Assembly: GCF_900102675.1 (NCBI RefSeq)
Contig: NZ_FMYX01000007.1
Span: forward strand, 62,001-126,000
Source of the DNA: Pseudomonas guariconensis
Lineage (GTDB): Bacteria; Pseudomonadota; Gammaproteobacteria; Pseudomonadales; Pseudomonadaceae
Reading direction: 5' to 3'
DNA: 64,000 nt
The translations under genes and the position numbers were made by a program. Below are positions 34,582 to 43,198 of this stretch, piece after piece. The notes under the pieces were generated by a model, which was not told where the DNA came from, made no database searches, and saw only the letters and a program-made list of their open reading frames with translations. Each line of letters opens with the position of its first letter. Within the stretch, counting starts at the first letter, position 1.

Positions 34582-34678
34582 AGGCGGTGATGACCTGTCC
34601 CTTTGTGATGGACGACGGCTAGCGACATGGCAGATTGAGACTATAGTGACTTTAGCCAATAGGTCAGGGAATGTAGTC
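34582..34678. promoter_or_regulatory. Divergent promoter region wzy / wzx
   Basis: These 97 bases separate the divergent polymerase and flippase genes. The palindrome ACTATAGT (34640-34647) offers a TATAGT -10-like hexamer on both strands. No good -35 element was found at 16-18 bases on either side, so this is only a candidate. Confidence 0.3.
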
Positions 34679-36055
34679 ATGCCGTCAGTCGACTTATCGC
34701 CGCCGACCAGCCTGCGCAAACGCGCATTGGGAGCGGGTGCGTGGAACATGGTCTCCCTGGTCGGTACGCAGGCCCTGCGCCTTGGCGGCAACCTGATCAT
34801 GGCACGGCTGCTGGTGCCGGACATGTTCGGCATCATGGCCATCTCCACTACCTTGTCGGTGGTCCTGCACCTGCTGTCGGATGTCGGCCTGCGCCAGAAC
34901 ATCATCCAGAGCCCGCGCGGCGACGATCCGCTGTTTCTCAATACCGCCTGGACCGTGCAACTGCTGCGCGGCATCCTGCTGTTCGCCGTGACGCTGCTCA
35001 TCGCCTTTGGCTCCTGGGCGACCCAGCAGATCAACCTGTGGCCAGCCGGATCCTCCTATGCCGCTCCGGAGCTGCCGTTGGTGCTGGCGGTCACCGGCAT
35101 TTCCGCAGTGATCTACGGCTTGCAGTCCAACACCATCGACCTGGCCGTGCGGGCGTTCCAGCAAAAGCGCGTGGTGATTCTCGAGCTCACGGCGCAGTTC
35201 GTCGGATTGCTGGTCATGCTGGTGTTCGGCTACCTCACCCGGTCGATCTGGTCGCTGGTGGCCGCCGGGATCGTCTCCACCCTCGTCTCCACCGTGATGA
35301 GCCACTTGCTATTCGAAGGGCCACGCAGCCGCTTGTGCTGGGACAAGTCTGCGCTGACCGAGCTGATCAACTATGGCCGCTGGATTCTGTTGTCCTCGAT
35401 GGTGGGCGTGCTGGCGATGAACGGCGACCGCATCTGGTTCGGCGGGGTGATGTCCACTTTCGACATGGGCGTCTACTCCATCGCGGTGCTGATTCTCTCG
35501 GCCGTGCAGGTCGGCTTGCTGAAACTGGGCGGGGCGGTGGTGCTGCCGGCCTTCAGCGAGGCCACTCGCGCTGGCGACAAACCCCGGCTGCTCAAGCTGT
35601 ACAACCACTTCAGGCTGTACTTCGACACCGCCTGCCTGTTCGCCTGCGGCCTGTTCCTCACGGTCAGCCCGCTGATCATCAGCTGGTTGTACGACGACCG
35701 TTACCAGGATGCGGGCCGGATCTTGGCTATTCTTTCATGGTCGTTCTTCACCTTGCGTTACAGCTTGGCCCATCAGGTGTGGCTGGCCGTGGGGCTGACC
35801 AAGTACCAGGCCATGGACAACATCATCCGGGCCGTTTCGCTTTGGGTTGGGATGCCAGTGATGCTGGCCATCGGCGGCGTGGACTACGCGATCTGGTGGG
35901 TGGCGCTGCATACCTTCCCCACGTTGATCCTGGTGTTCTACGTCAATCGCAAACTGGAGATGTTCAGCCTCAAGCGTGAGCTGATGGTCTTGCCGATCAT
36001 CGCGGTCGGCGCGTTGTGTGGTGAGCTGGTGACGCGGCTTTTCAACGGGTTCTGA
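34679..36055 (+). CDS. Wzx-type lipid-linked oligosaccharide flippase
   Basis: The 458-residue protein has 12-14 hydrophobic helices and begins PTSLRKRALGAGAWNMVSLV with ARLLVPDMFGIMAI, the pattern of the polysaccharide synthesis/MVF-like flippases (RfbX/Wzx). It should move undecaprenyl-linked repeat units across the inner membrane for Wzy. AGGGA precedes ATG 34679 by eight bases. An in-frame extension to 34280 lies antisense inside wzy and is rejected. Confidence 0.87.
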   Translation: MPSVDLSPPTSLRKRALGAGAWNMVSLVGTQALRLGGNLIMARLLVPDMFGIMAISTTLSVVLHLLSDVGLRQNIIQSPRGDDPLFLNTAWTVQLLRGILLFAVTLLIAFGSWATQQINLWPAGSSYAAPELPLVLAVTGISAVIYGLQSNTIDLAVRAFQQKRVVILELTAQFVGLLVMLVFGYLTRSIWSLVAAGIVSTLVSTVMSHLLFEGPRSRLCWDKSALTELINYGRWILLSSMVGVLAMNGDRIWFGGVMSTFDMGVYSIAVLILSAVQVGLLKLGGAVVLPAFSEATRAGDKPRLLKLYNHFRLYFDTACLFACGLFLTVSPLIISWLYDDRYQDAGRILAILSWSFFTLRYSLAHQVWLAVGLTKYQAMDNIIRAVSLWVGMPVMLAIGGVDYAIWWVALHTFPTLILVFYVNRKLEMFSLKRELMVLPIIAVGALCGELVTRLFNGF

Positions 36056-36134
36056 TTCCATCGCGAATACGCTGTCTGTCGCCGTCGGAAACCTAGAATT
36101 CCAAAGTCAATTTCACGGCATGGGTCTTGGAATC

Positions 36135-36323
36135 ATGGGAAAGCATGACTCTGTTTCCCCGCTGCTAGGACGCAGGGGCTTTCTCAAGGGATGCGCGGTA
36201 TTGGGTGCAGGCGGGCTGGTCTTCGGGCTTTCCGGGACCGCCACGCGCAAAGTCACTCAGACCGGGGGCTTCGTGGTGATCAACGGATGGGTGTTGCCCG
36301 CCGAATACTTTCGCAAGGCCTGA
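36135..36323 (+). CDS. Small Tat-signal protein preceding GMC oxidoreductase
   Basis: The 62-residue protein (from ATG 36135; an in-frame ATG 36120 is possible) has a twin-arginine signal, GRRGFLKGCAVLGAGGLVFG, at residues ~12-31. Only about 30 residues follow, TATRKVTQTGGFVVINGWVL and a basic end. It ends 2 bases before the start of the FAD oxidoreductase. By analogy with small Tat subunits that carry FAD/GMC dehydrogenases to the periplasm (for example the small subunit of gluconate or sorbitol dehydrogenases), it could be an export partner. The protein itself was not recognised. Confidence 0.65.
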   Translation: MGKHDSVSPLLGRRGFLKGCAVLGAGGLVFGLSGTATRKVTQTGGFVVINGWVLPAEYFRKA

Positions 36324-36325
36324 GC

Positions 36326-37792
36326 ATGATCAAGGATTATCAGACGCACAAAGCACTGCGTGATGACTACGACTTCTGCATCATCGGCGGGGGACCTGCG
36401 GGCATCACCCTGGCCTTGCGCCTGGCCGAAGCAGGCTGGCGCGTGGTGTTGCTCGAAGGCGGCGGACACGAGTATTCCCAGCAATCCCAGGATCTTTATC
36501 AATGCACCTCCTCCGGTCTGGAGGCGTATATCCAAAATACGCGCCTGCGCTTTCTGGGCGGCACCTCCAACCATTGGGCCGGGCGCTGCCGGCCATTCGA
36601 AGCCTCGGACTTTTCTGTCCCGCCGCCGGGCGGCATTCCTGGCTGGCCCATCGCCTATGCCGAGATCGAGCGGTACCTGCCGGCCGCCATGGCCATCGTC
36701 GACCTGCCGGAAGGCGCGCACTTCCAGGCGATCAATGTCAGTCGGCTCGGTGATGACTTCGTACCTGACGAGTTCTTGCTCAGCCCGCCCACTCGGTTTG
36801 CCCAGAAGTACGCCAAGGCGCTGGAGCAGACGCCAGGGCTGGATGTGTTCATCCACTGCAATTGCGTCGACCTGGAATTCGATCACGCTGCCGATAGGGT
36901 CAAGGCTGTAGTGGTGTCCGATTACGATCTGCACCGGGAGCGGGTGATCGCCCGGCAGTTCGTACTGGCCATGGGCGCTGTGGAAAATGCCCGGCAACTG
37001 CTCAATAGCGAGTCACTGGCTGCCGCGGGCGTGGTCAAGCCCGATGGTTTTGTGGGGCGCTGTTTCATGGAGCACCTGAATGTCGACCTGGGCACGTTCA
37101 TCCTCAATAGCGGAAAAGTGGACAAGCCTCGCCAGTACTTCACCACCGATGCGTTCGTGGCCGAGTATCACGCGGGCAAAGGCAATGTCTCCGCGACGGT
37201 GCTGGACGAGGTGACGAACTATGGCCGGACCGCCCAGGTCAAGGACTTCCTCGAGACCCTCAGCTGCGATATGGGAATCGCCCACAAGATCGATTTCATC
37301 GCCAAGTTCAACTGCCCCGGCGATGGCGTGCTGAGCACCATGATCGAACAGTTCCCCAACCTGCAGAGCCGCCTTTCGACATTGCAAGAAAAGGACGCGC
37401 TGGGCGTGGCCAAAGTGAACATGAACTGGGTACTGAGCGGCGATGACCGCCAGACCATCAAGTGCATCGGCGTCGAGCTGGCAAAGCGTTTCGCCGAAAG
37501 CGGGCTGGCCTTCGTCAAGTTGAACGACTTCGTCCACGACACGTCCCTGCCCCTGAAAATGTCGCCCCACGCGCACCACATGGGCACCACGCGCATGGCG
37601 GCCTCGCCCGATGCCGGGGTGGTCGACCCGGACTGCAAGGTGTTCGGCACAGACAATCTGTATATCGCTGGCAGCAGCATTTTCGCCAAGGGCGGGGCGA
37701 GCAATCCGACGATGCCGCTTCTGCAGTTCGCCTTGCGGCTGGCGGACCATCTGGACGCAAAGATGAAGTCTCAGGCGGGAGAGTTCGCCTGA
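36326..37792 (+). CDS. FAD-dependent GMC oxidoreductase of the EPS locus
   Basis: The 488-residue protein has the dinucleotide site IIGGGPAGITLALRL (GGGPAG, residues 21-26), GGTSNHWAGRCRPF in the FAD-contact region, and a GMC_oxred_C domain. That domain has HAHHMGTTRM and GASNPTMPLL, which contain the His and Asn expected at the active site. It should oxidise an alcohol, possibly a sugar or sugar residue. It has no signal peptide of its own; the Tat-signal protein just upstream may carry it. Its presence inside an EPS cluster suggests modification of the polymer or precursor. Confidence 0.8.
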   Translation: MIKDYQTHKALRDDYDFCIIGGGPAGITLALRLAEAGWRVVLLEGGGHEYSQQSQDLYQCTSSGLEAYIQNTRLRFLGGTSNHWAGRCRPFEASDFSVPPPGGIPGWPIAYAEIERYLPAAMAIVDLPEGAHFQAINVSRLGDDFVPDEFLLSPPTRFAQKYAKALEQTPGLDVFIHCNCVDLEFDHAADRVKAVVVSDYDLHRERVIARQFVLAMGAVENARQLLNSESLAAAGVVKPDGFVGRCFMEHLNVDLGTFILNSGKVDKPRQYFTTDAFVAEYHAGKGNVSATVLDEVTNYGRTAQVKDFLETLSCDMGIAHKIDFIAKFNCPGDGVLSTMIEQFPNLQSRLSTLQEKDALGVAKVNMNWVLSGDDRQTIKCIGVELAKRFAESGLAFVKLNDFVHDTSLPLKMSPHAHHMGTTRMAASPDAGVVDPDCKVFGTDNLYIAGSSIFAKGGASNPTMPLLQFALRLADHLDAKMKSQAGEFA

Positions 37793-37915
37793 AGGGTGTG
37801 ACAGCGCGCCTGCAACCTGTGGATGTCTGGCAGCTGCGCTGATGGGGCAGGTACCGTGCGAGGAACGTGCGGCCTGGGTTCGGTTCGACATCGATAGGTT
37901 TGCGAGGGCAACAGC

Positions 37916-38536
37916 ATGATGGGATGGCTGAGAAAAATCGTGGCGCATTACGCCATGTCCACCGGACGTGGGGCCGGACTGTACAGGCGCCTGTGCCGCC
38001 CCAACGCTATCCAGTGGGGCGCGTACCTGTCGCGCTGGGGGCGGTTTCACTCCACCGGGACCAACGTCCAGATAAACCCGGGATGCAATATCACCGACCC
38101 TTCCCTGGTGCGCCTGGGCAACAATTGCGGTCTGTCGGATTGCACGCTGATCGGGCACGACGGTGTGGTGGAGCTGATTGAGGTCATCTACGGCAAGAAG
38201 CTCGACTCGGTGGGTTTCATCGATGTCCGTGACAACAGCTGGGTCGCCCATGGGGCGATCGTCATGCCGCGGGTGACCATCGGGCCGAACTCCATCGTGG
38301 CCGCAGGGGCGGTGGTGACCAAGGACGTGCCGCCGGGCACGGTCGTTGGTGGCAACCCGGCCAAGGTCCTGTGCACGCTCGAAGACCTGGTCAAGCGGGT
38401 CGAGGCGCGCTGCGAGGCCTACCCGTGGATCGACCTGATCAAGAATCGGGCAGATGTCTTCGATCCACAGCTGGAGCCGAAACTGGCTGCCATGCGCGCC
38501 GAGTACTTTTACGGCACCGGGAGGCAGGAGACATGA
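37916..38536 (+). CDS. Left-handed beta-helix acyltransferase (hexapeptide repeat)
   Basis: The 206-residue protein contains imperfect hexapeptide repeats (for example SWVAHGAIVMPRVTIGPNSI, then VVAAGAVVTKDVPPGTVVGGNPAKV), typical of O- or N-acetyltransferases using acetyl-CoA. The segment NPAKV is the usual end of the beta helix. It overlaps the next glycosyltransferase by 4 bases (ATGA), so it belongs to the EPS operon and probably acetylates the polymer or a nucleotide sugar. Confidence 0.85.
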   Translation: MMGWLRKIVAHYAMSTGRGAGLYRRLCRPNAIQWGAYLSRWGRFHSTGTNVQINPGCNITDPSLVRLGNNCGLSDCTLIGHDGVVELIEVIYGKKLDSVGFIDVRDNSWVAHGAIVMPRVTIGPNSIVAAGAVVTKDVPPGTVVGGNPAKVLCTLEDLVKRVEARCEAYPWIDLIKNRADVFDPQLEPKLAAMRAEYFYGTGRQET

Positions 38537-39489
38537 CTGAAAAGCTCGTCGATGTGCTGATCGTCAATTACAACACCGCAGGGCTGCTGCAACCGATGTT
38601 CGATGCCCTGCGCCGTGGCGAGGGCGCGGATCTGGCGAGCTACTTGGTGGTCGACAACGCCTCGGTCGATGACTCCCTGGAGCGCCTGGCGGCGGTCTGC
38701 CCCGAGGCGCTGCTGGTGGCCAATCCGAAGAACGTCGGTTTCGGCCGCGCCAACAACCAACTGGTCGAGCACCTGCAGGGCAAATACGCTTTGCTGCTCA
38801 ATACCGACGCCTTCGTCGCGCACGACACCCTGGTGCGAACGGTCGAATACATGGAAGCGCATCCGCAGTGCGGCGTGCTCGGGGTGCGTCTGGTGGGGCG
38901 CGAGGGAGACCTTCAGCCCAGCTGCCGGTACTTTCCGACGCCGCTGAACATGTTTGCCGCGCGCACGGGGCTGGAGCGCTTCTTCCCTGGGCTGCAGACC
39001 ATCGACGAGATGAACTGGGACCACGACTCGGTGCGTGAATGCGACTGGTTGCCAGGCTGTTTCTACCTGGTCCGACGCGAGGTCATCGAGCAGGTAGGTT
39101 TGTTCGACCCGCGCTACTTCCTCTATTACGAGGAAGTGGACCATTGCAAACGGGTCAAGCAGGCTGGCTGGAAAGTCGTGTATTACCCCTACACCACAGT
39201 GGTGCACATCGGCGGCGAAAGCTCCAAGTCAGTCACCGAGCTCGAAGCGGCCAGCCGGCAGATCTCGGTGATGCAGATCGAAAGCGAGCTGCTGTACTTT
39301 CGCAAGCACCATGGCGTGCCAGGGCTTGTGCTGCACATGCTGCTGGTGAGCCTCGGGGACACCTTGCTGGCGCTCAAGGCATTGCTCAAACGACGTGGCT
39401 GGGGGGCCGTGAAAGCCAGCTGGAAGCATGCCCGGGCGACCTGGGCGTTGCTCTTCGACACGCGCTTTGCAAGCCAGCCGACACGCTAG
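38533..39489 (+). CDS. Family 2 glycosyltransferase (rhamnosyltransferase-like)
   Basis: The 318-residue cytoplasmic GT-A enzyme shows VLIVNYNTAGLL, VVDNASVDDS, GFGRANNQ, the DxD-like LNTDAF, and GCFYLVRREVIEQVGLFD followed by YYEEVDHCKR (acceptor-site Glu/Asp). This resembles WbbL-like rhamnosyltransferases. GGAG precedes the start, which overlaps the acyltransferase stop. It adds one sugar to the lipid-linked repeat unit; donor not determinable. Confidence 0.87.
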   Translation: MTEKLVDVLIVNYNTAGLLQPMFDALRRGEGADLASYLVVDNASVDDSLERLAAVCPEALLVANPKNVGFGRANNQLVEHLQGKYALLLNTDAFVAHDTLVRTVEYMEAHPQCGVLGVRLVGREGDLQPSCRYFPTPLNMFAARTGLERFFPGLQTIDEMNWDHDSVRECDWLPGCFYLVRREVIEQVGLFDPRYFLYYEEVDHCKRVKQAGWKVVYYPYTTVVHIGGESSKSVTELEAASRQISVMQIESELLYFRKHHGVPGLVLHMLLVSLGDTLLALKALLKRRGWGAVKASWKHARATWALLFDTRFASQPTR

Positions 39490-39497
39490 GGGGCCGT

Positions 39498-40007
39498 ATG
39501 TTCGAGAACGTTCGCGCGGACCTGCGGGCCCATGGAGGCGACTGGGCGGCACAGGGCTTCTGGGTGATGCTGGTCTACCGTTTCGGGCGCTGGCGCTACG
39601 GGGTGCGTCCGGCGTTGCTGCGCAAGCTGCTGTCGTTCATCTACAAGGTGCTGTTCAAGCTGGTGCAGATCCTCACCGGCATCGAACTGCCCTGCGAGGT
39701 GGAGCTGGGGCGCAACTTCGTCATCGATCATTTTGGCGGCATCGTGGTCAGCGGCTATGCCCGCTTCGGCGATGACTGCCGCATTCGCAATGGCGTGGTG
39801 GTGGGCTTGAAGAACGTGCAGGAGCCCATCGCGCCGGTATTCGGCAACAACGTCGATATCGGCACCGGGGCCAAGGTGCTGGGCAATATCCGCATCGGCA
39901 ACAATGTGATCATCGGGGCCAACGCGGTGGTGTTGACCGATGTGCCCGACGATTCGCTGGCTGTCGGTGTGCCCGCGGTCATCAAGCCCCGACGCAGTGG
40001 CGGATGA
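39498..40007 (+). CDS. Serine O-acetyltransferase-like (CysE family) acyltransferase
   Basis: The 169-residue protein begins with a helical segment (MFENVRADLRAHGGDWAAQG) followed by CysE-type hexapeptide repeats: ELGRNFVIDHFGGIVVSG and GTGAKVLGNIRIGNNVIIGA, then AVGVPAVIKPR. It is shorter than housekeeping CysE (about 250-270 residues) and lacks most of its N-terminal domain. As the second acyltransferase of the EPS operon, it likely acetylates a sugar and is not involved in cysteine synthesis. Confidence 0.82.
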   Translation: MFENVRADLRAHGGDWAAQGFWVMLVYRFGRWRYGVRPALLRKLLSFIYKVLFKLVQILTGIELPCEVELGRNFVIDHFGGIVVSGYARFGDDCRIRNGVVVGLKNVQEPIAPVFGNNVDIGTGAKVLGNIRIGNNVIIGANAVVLTDVPDDSLAVGVPAVIKPRRSGG

Positions 40008-40011
40008 ATCC

Positions 40012-40989
40012 ATGATGACCGGCATCGGTGTGGTGGTGATCGGGCGCAACGAGGGCTCGCGGCTGGAGCGCTGCCTGGCGTCGCTGGCCGGTGCGGCGGA
40101 TCAGGTGGTGTATGTCGACTCAGGCTCCACCGACGGGTCTGTGCAGATGGCGCAGGCGCGGGGTATCGAGGTGCTGGCCCTGGACATGACGCAGCCCTTC
40201 ACTGCCGCGCGTGCGCGCAACGAAGGCTTTGCCTGTTTGCATCGCTTGATGCCTTCGGTGCGTTACGTGCAGTTCGTCGATGGCGATTGCGAAGTGGTCG
40301 CCGGCTGGCTGCCCGCGGCGCAGGCCTTTCTCGACCAGCACCCTGAGGTCGCCGTGGTCTGTGGTCGGCGCCGCGAGCGATACCCCACACGTTCGATCTA
40401 CAACCAGTTGTGCGACCTGGAGTGGGACACCCCGGTCGGCCAGGCCAAGGCCTGTGGCGGCGATGCGCTCATGCGCGCCGATGCCTTCGTCCAAGTGAAT
40501 GGCTACCGCGCTGACTTGATCGCCGGCGAGGAGCCGGAGTTGTGCGTGCGCCTGCGCGCCCAGGGCTGGAAGGTCTGGCGTCTGGACGCCGAAATGACCC
40601 TGCACGACGCGGCCATGACCCGCTTCAGCCAATGGTGGCGGCGCAGCCTGCGCGGCGGCTATGCCTTTGCCGAAGGCGCGTTCCTGCATGGCGCGGCACC
40701 CGAGCGCCATTGGCTGCGTGAGTCGCGCCGAGCCTGGGTGTGGGGGCTGGGGATTCCCTTGGCGACCCTGCTGGCCTGCACGTTGTTCGGTTGGGGCGGG
40801 CTGTTGCTGTTGCTCGTCTACCCGCTGCAGGTGCTGCGGCTGATGCGCCGGGGGCGCGGGTCGTTGCAGCAGAACGGGTTGCAGGCGGGGTTTCTGGTGT
40901 TGGGCAAGTTTCCCGAAATGTGTGGGCAGGTGAAGTTCTTGCTGAAAAGGTTCGGTGTCGGCAAATCCGTGTTGATCGAATACAAGTGA
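40012..40989 (+). CDS. Family 2 glycosyltransferase with C-terminal membrane segment
   Basis: The 325-residue protein has the GT2 pattern GIGVVVIGRNEGSRLERCL, VYVDSGSTDGSV, the DxD-like QFVDGDCEV and GGDALMRADAFVQVNGY. A C-terminal hydrophobic region (~residues 240-290) would tether it to the inner membrane. It lies 4 bases after the previous gene and 1 base before the next. Donor and acceptor sugars are unknown. Confidence 0.86.
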   Translation: MMTGIGVVVIGRNEGSRLERCLASLAGAADQVVYVDSGSTDGSVQMAQARGIEVLALDMTQPFTAARARNEGFACLHRLMPSVRYVQFVDGDCEVVAGWLPAAQAFLDQHPEVAVVCGRRRERYPTRSIYNQLCDLEWDTPVGQAKACGGDALMRADAFVQVNGYRADLIAGEEPELCVRLRAQGWKVWRLDAEMTLHDAAMTRFSQWWRRSLRGGYAFAEGAFLHGAAPERHWLRESRRAWVWGLGIPLATLLACTLFGWGGLLLLLVYPLQVLRLMRRGRGSLQQNGLQAGFLVLGKFPEMCGQVKFLLKRFGVGKSVLIEYK

Positions 40990-40990
40990 G

Positions 40991-41965
40991 ATGTCCATGA
41001 CATATCGGTCACTGGTCAAAAGCGTGTTCACCTTGCACCCCGGTTACTCGCTGCGGGCGCTGCACAACAAGCTCCGTCTGGTACGGCACATGGCGCGGGA
41101 ATGGTCCGGCCTCAATGCGTTCCAGCGGCGTCTGTCGCTTGCCTTGGGCGACAGTGGCCGGGAGCGACTGGGCATCGATTGCATCGGCCTAGTCCAGTGG
41201 CCGTACATCAGCAAGGACTGGCCGGCGTCGATGCGCTTCGATGCGCTGGCCTCGCACTACGAAGTGGTCAGCAGCCGGTGCCCGAGCCTGCTGCTGCTGG
41301 GGCGCGAAGAGCGGCTGCTGCTCGATGACCTGTCGCGCTATTCACCGGCATGCTCTTTGGTGCTTGATCGGGCGTTCTGGTTCATGCGCGAAGGGGAGTT
41401 GGTGCTTAACCTGTTCCAACATGATCTGCGGGTCGCGTCGCTGGCCTTCAGCCTGGGCCTGGAGGACGGCGAGCTGTGCGTGTTCATCGGCGCAGTGCAG
41501 GGCATTCACAAAGGCATCGACAGCGAAACGTCACTGTCGATCTATCGGACGCTGACCAAGGATTTCGAAGGGCTGCGTCCGCGCAGCCTGTTGATCGAGG
41601 TGCTCCGCCACCTGGCCACGCGCCTGGGCGTCACGCGGCTCTACGCCGTGGGAGATAGCTACCGGCATCATCGCCATGCCTACTTCGGTGCGCAAAAGGC
41701 CCAGGAGTTGCCGACCAACTACGATGTCATCTGGCAAGAGCACGGTGCGCTGCCTTCGCAGCGCCAGGACTTCTACGTCATGCCGATCGACGAGGCCCGG
41801 CGCAGCCTGGACGACGTCGCGCCCAAGAAGCGCGCGATGTACCGCCGCCGTCATGACCTGCTGGACGATGTATTCGCCCAGGTGGACGCCACGTTGCGTT
41901 TGCAAGGTAAACAATCGGTGAGCGTGAAGGAGGCAGGCTACCCTGAGTCAGGAGTGCACCCATAA
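40991..41965 (+). CDS. VirK/YbjX family protein (DUF535)
   Basis: The 324-residue protein shows DUF535 features: RFDALASHYEVV, EGELVLNLFQHDLRVASLAFSL, VFIGAVQGIHKG and YAVGDSYRHHRHAYFG. VirK/YbjX proteins affect virulence, envelope stress and antimicrobial-peptide tolerance in enterobacteria, with unclear biochemistry. Here it sits between two glycosyltransferase genes with almost no spacing, so it is probably part of EPS assembly. It has no signal peptide. Confidence 0.82.
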   Translation: MSMTYRSLVKSVFTLHPGYSLRALHNKLRLVRHMAREWSGLNAFQRRLSLALGDSGRERLGIDCIGLVQWPYISKDWPASMRFDALASHYEVVSSRCPSLLLLGREERLLLDDLSRYSPACSLVLDRAFWFMREGELVLNLFQHDLRVASLAFSLGLEDGELCVFIGAVQGIHKGIDSETSLSIYRTLTKDFEGLRPRSLLIEVLRHLATRLGVTRLYAVGDSYRHHRHAYFGAQKAQELPTNYDVIWQEHGALPSQRQDFYVMPIDEARRSLDDVAPKKRAMYRRRHDLLDDVFAQVDATLRLQGKQSVSVKEAGYPESGVHP

Positions 41966-41995
41966 TCAATCGAACACGCATTCAGTCGGGTCCCT

Positions 41996-43198
41996 ATGCG
42001 CATTACGTATTTCGTCAATCAGTACCCGAAGGTCAGCCATAGCTTCATACGCCGTGAAATCCTGGCGCTGGAGCGTCAGGGCTTCATCATCCAGCGCATG
42101 GCCTTGCGGGGTTGGGATGCGCAATTGCTGGATGCCGACGACATGGCCGAGCGGGATCAGACCCAGTACGTCCTGCAAGGCGGCCTCAGAGGGCTGATCA
42201 AGCCCTTGCTACAGGTGCTGCGGGCCGACCCGCGACGGTTTTTTACCGCATTCTGGCTGGCCTTGCGCCTGGGCTGGCGCGCCGACCGGCCATTGCCTTA
42301 CCACGTGGTCTACCTGGCTGAAGCCTGCTGGGTGCTGCAGCGATTGCGGGCATTTGGCAGCGAGCATGTGCATGCGCACTTTGGCACCAACTCCACCGAA
42401 GTGGTGATGCTGGCCAATGCCCTTGGCGGGCCGGCGTACAGCTTTACCGTGCACGGGCCGGAAGAGTTCGACAAACCCCAGTTTCTCCACTTGGGCGAGA
42501 AGGTCCGGCGCGCCGCGTTCGTCGCGGCGATCAGCTCCTACGGGCGCAGCCAGTTGTTCCGTTGGGTCGCCCATGGGCATTGGGCCAAGGTGAAGGTGGT
42601 GCATTGCGGCCTGGAGCGGATGTTCCACGACGTGCCGGCAGTACCGGCTCCGGCGGTACCAAGGCTGGTGTGCGTGGGGCGGCTGTGCGAACAGAAAGGG
42701 CAACTGCTGTTGCTCGAGGCGGCGCGGCGCCTGGCCGAGCGCGGTGTGGCCTGCGAATTGGTGCTGGCGGGCGATGGCGAGATGCGGGCGGATATCGAGG
42801 CGCTGATCGCCCGGCACGGCCTGCAGGCCCAGGTGCGCATCACCGGCTGGATCAGCAGCGCGCAGGTGCGTGCCGAGATCCTGGCGGCGCGCGCCCTGGT
42901 GCTGCCGAGTTTCGCTGAGGGTCTGCCGGTGGTGATCATGGAGGCCATGGCCCTGCGCCGACCTGTCTTAACGACCTATGTGGCGGGCATCCCCGAGCTG
43001 GTCCGCCAGGGTGAGAACGGCTGGTTGTTCAGCGCCGGGGCCGTGGAGGAACTGGCGCAGGCCATGGCCGACTGCCTGGCGCAACCGGTGGAGGTGCTTC
43101 AGCGTATGGGGGAGGCGGCGTATGCGCGGGTGCTTGAGCGCCATGACATCGACACCGAGGCCGGTAAGCTGGCCGCACTGTTCAGGGCTCCGGCATGA
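41996..43198 (+). CDS. Family 4 glycosyltransferase (WcaL-like)
   Basis: The 400-residue GT-B enzyme begins MRITYFVNQYPKVSHSFIRR, a form typical of colanic-acid WcaL-type transferases. The C-terminal donor domain has LVCVGRLCEQKGQLLLLEA and the EX7E motif EGLPVVIMEAM. It transfers a nucleotide sugar with retention of configuration. Its stop overlaps the next start by 4 bases. Confidence 0.88.
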   Translation: MRITYFVNQYPKVSHSFIRREILALERQGFIIQRMALRGWDAQLLDADDMAERDQTQYVLQGGLRGLIKPLLQVLRADPRRFFTAFWLALRLGWRADRPLPYHVVYLAEACWVLQRLRAFGSEHVHAHFGTNSTEVVMLANALGGPAYSFTVHGPEEFDKPQFLHLGEKVRRAAFVAAISSYGRSQLFRWVAHGHWAKVKVVHCGLERMFHDVPAVPAPAVPRLVCVGRLCEQKGQLLLLEAARRLAERGVACELVLAGDGEMRADIEALIARHGLQAQVRITGWISSAQVRAEILAARALVLPSFAEGLPVVIMEAMALRRPVLTTYVAGIPELVRQGENGWLFSAGAVEELAQAMADCLAQPVEVLQRMGEAAYARVLERHDIDTEAGKLAALFRAPA

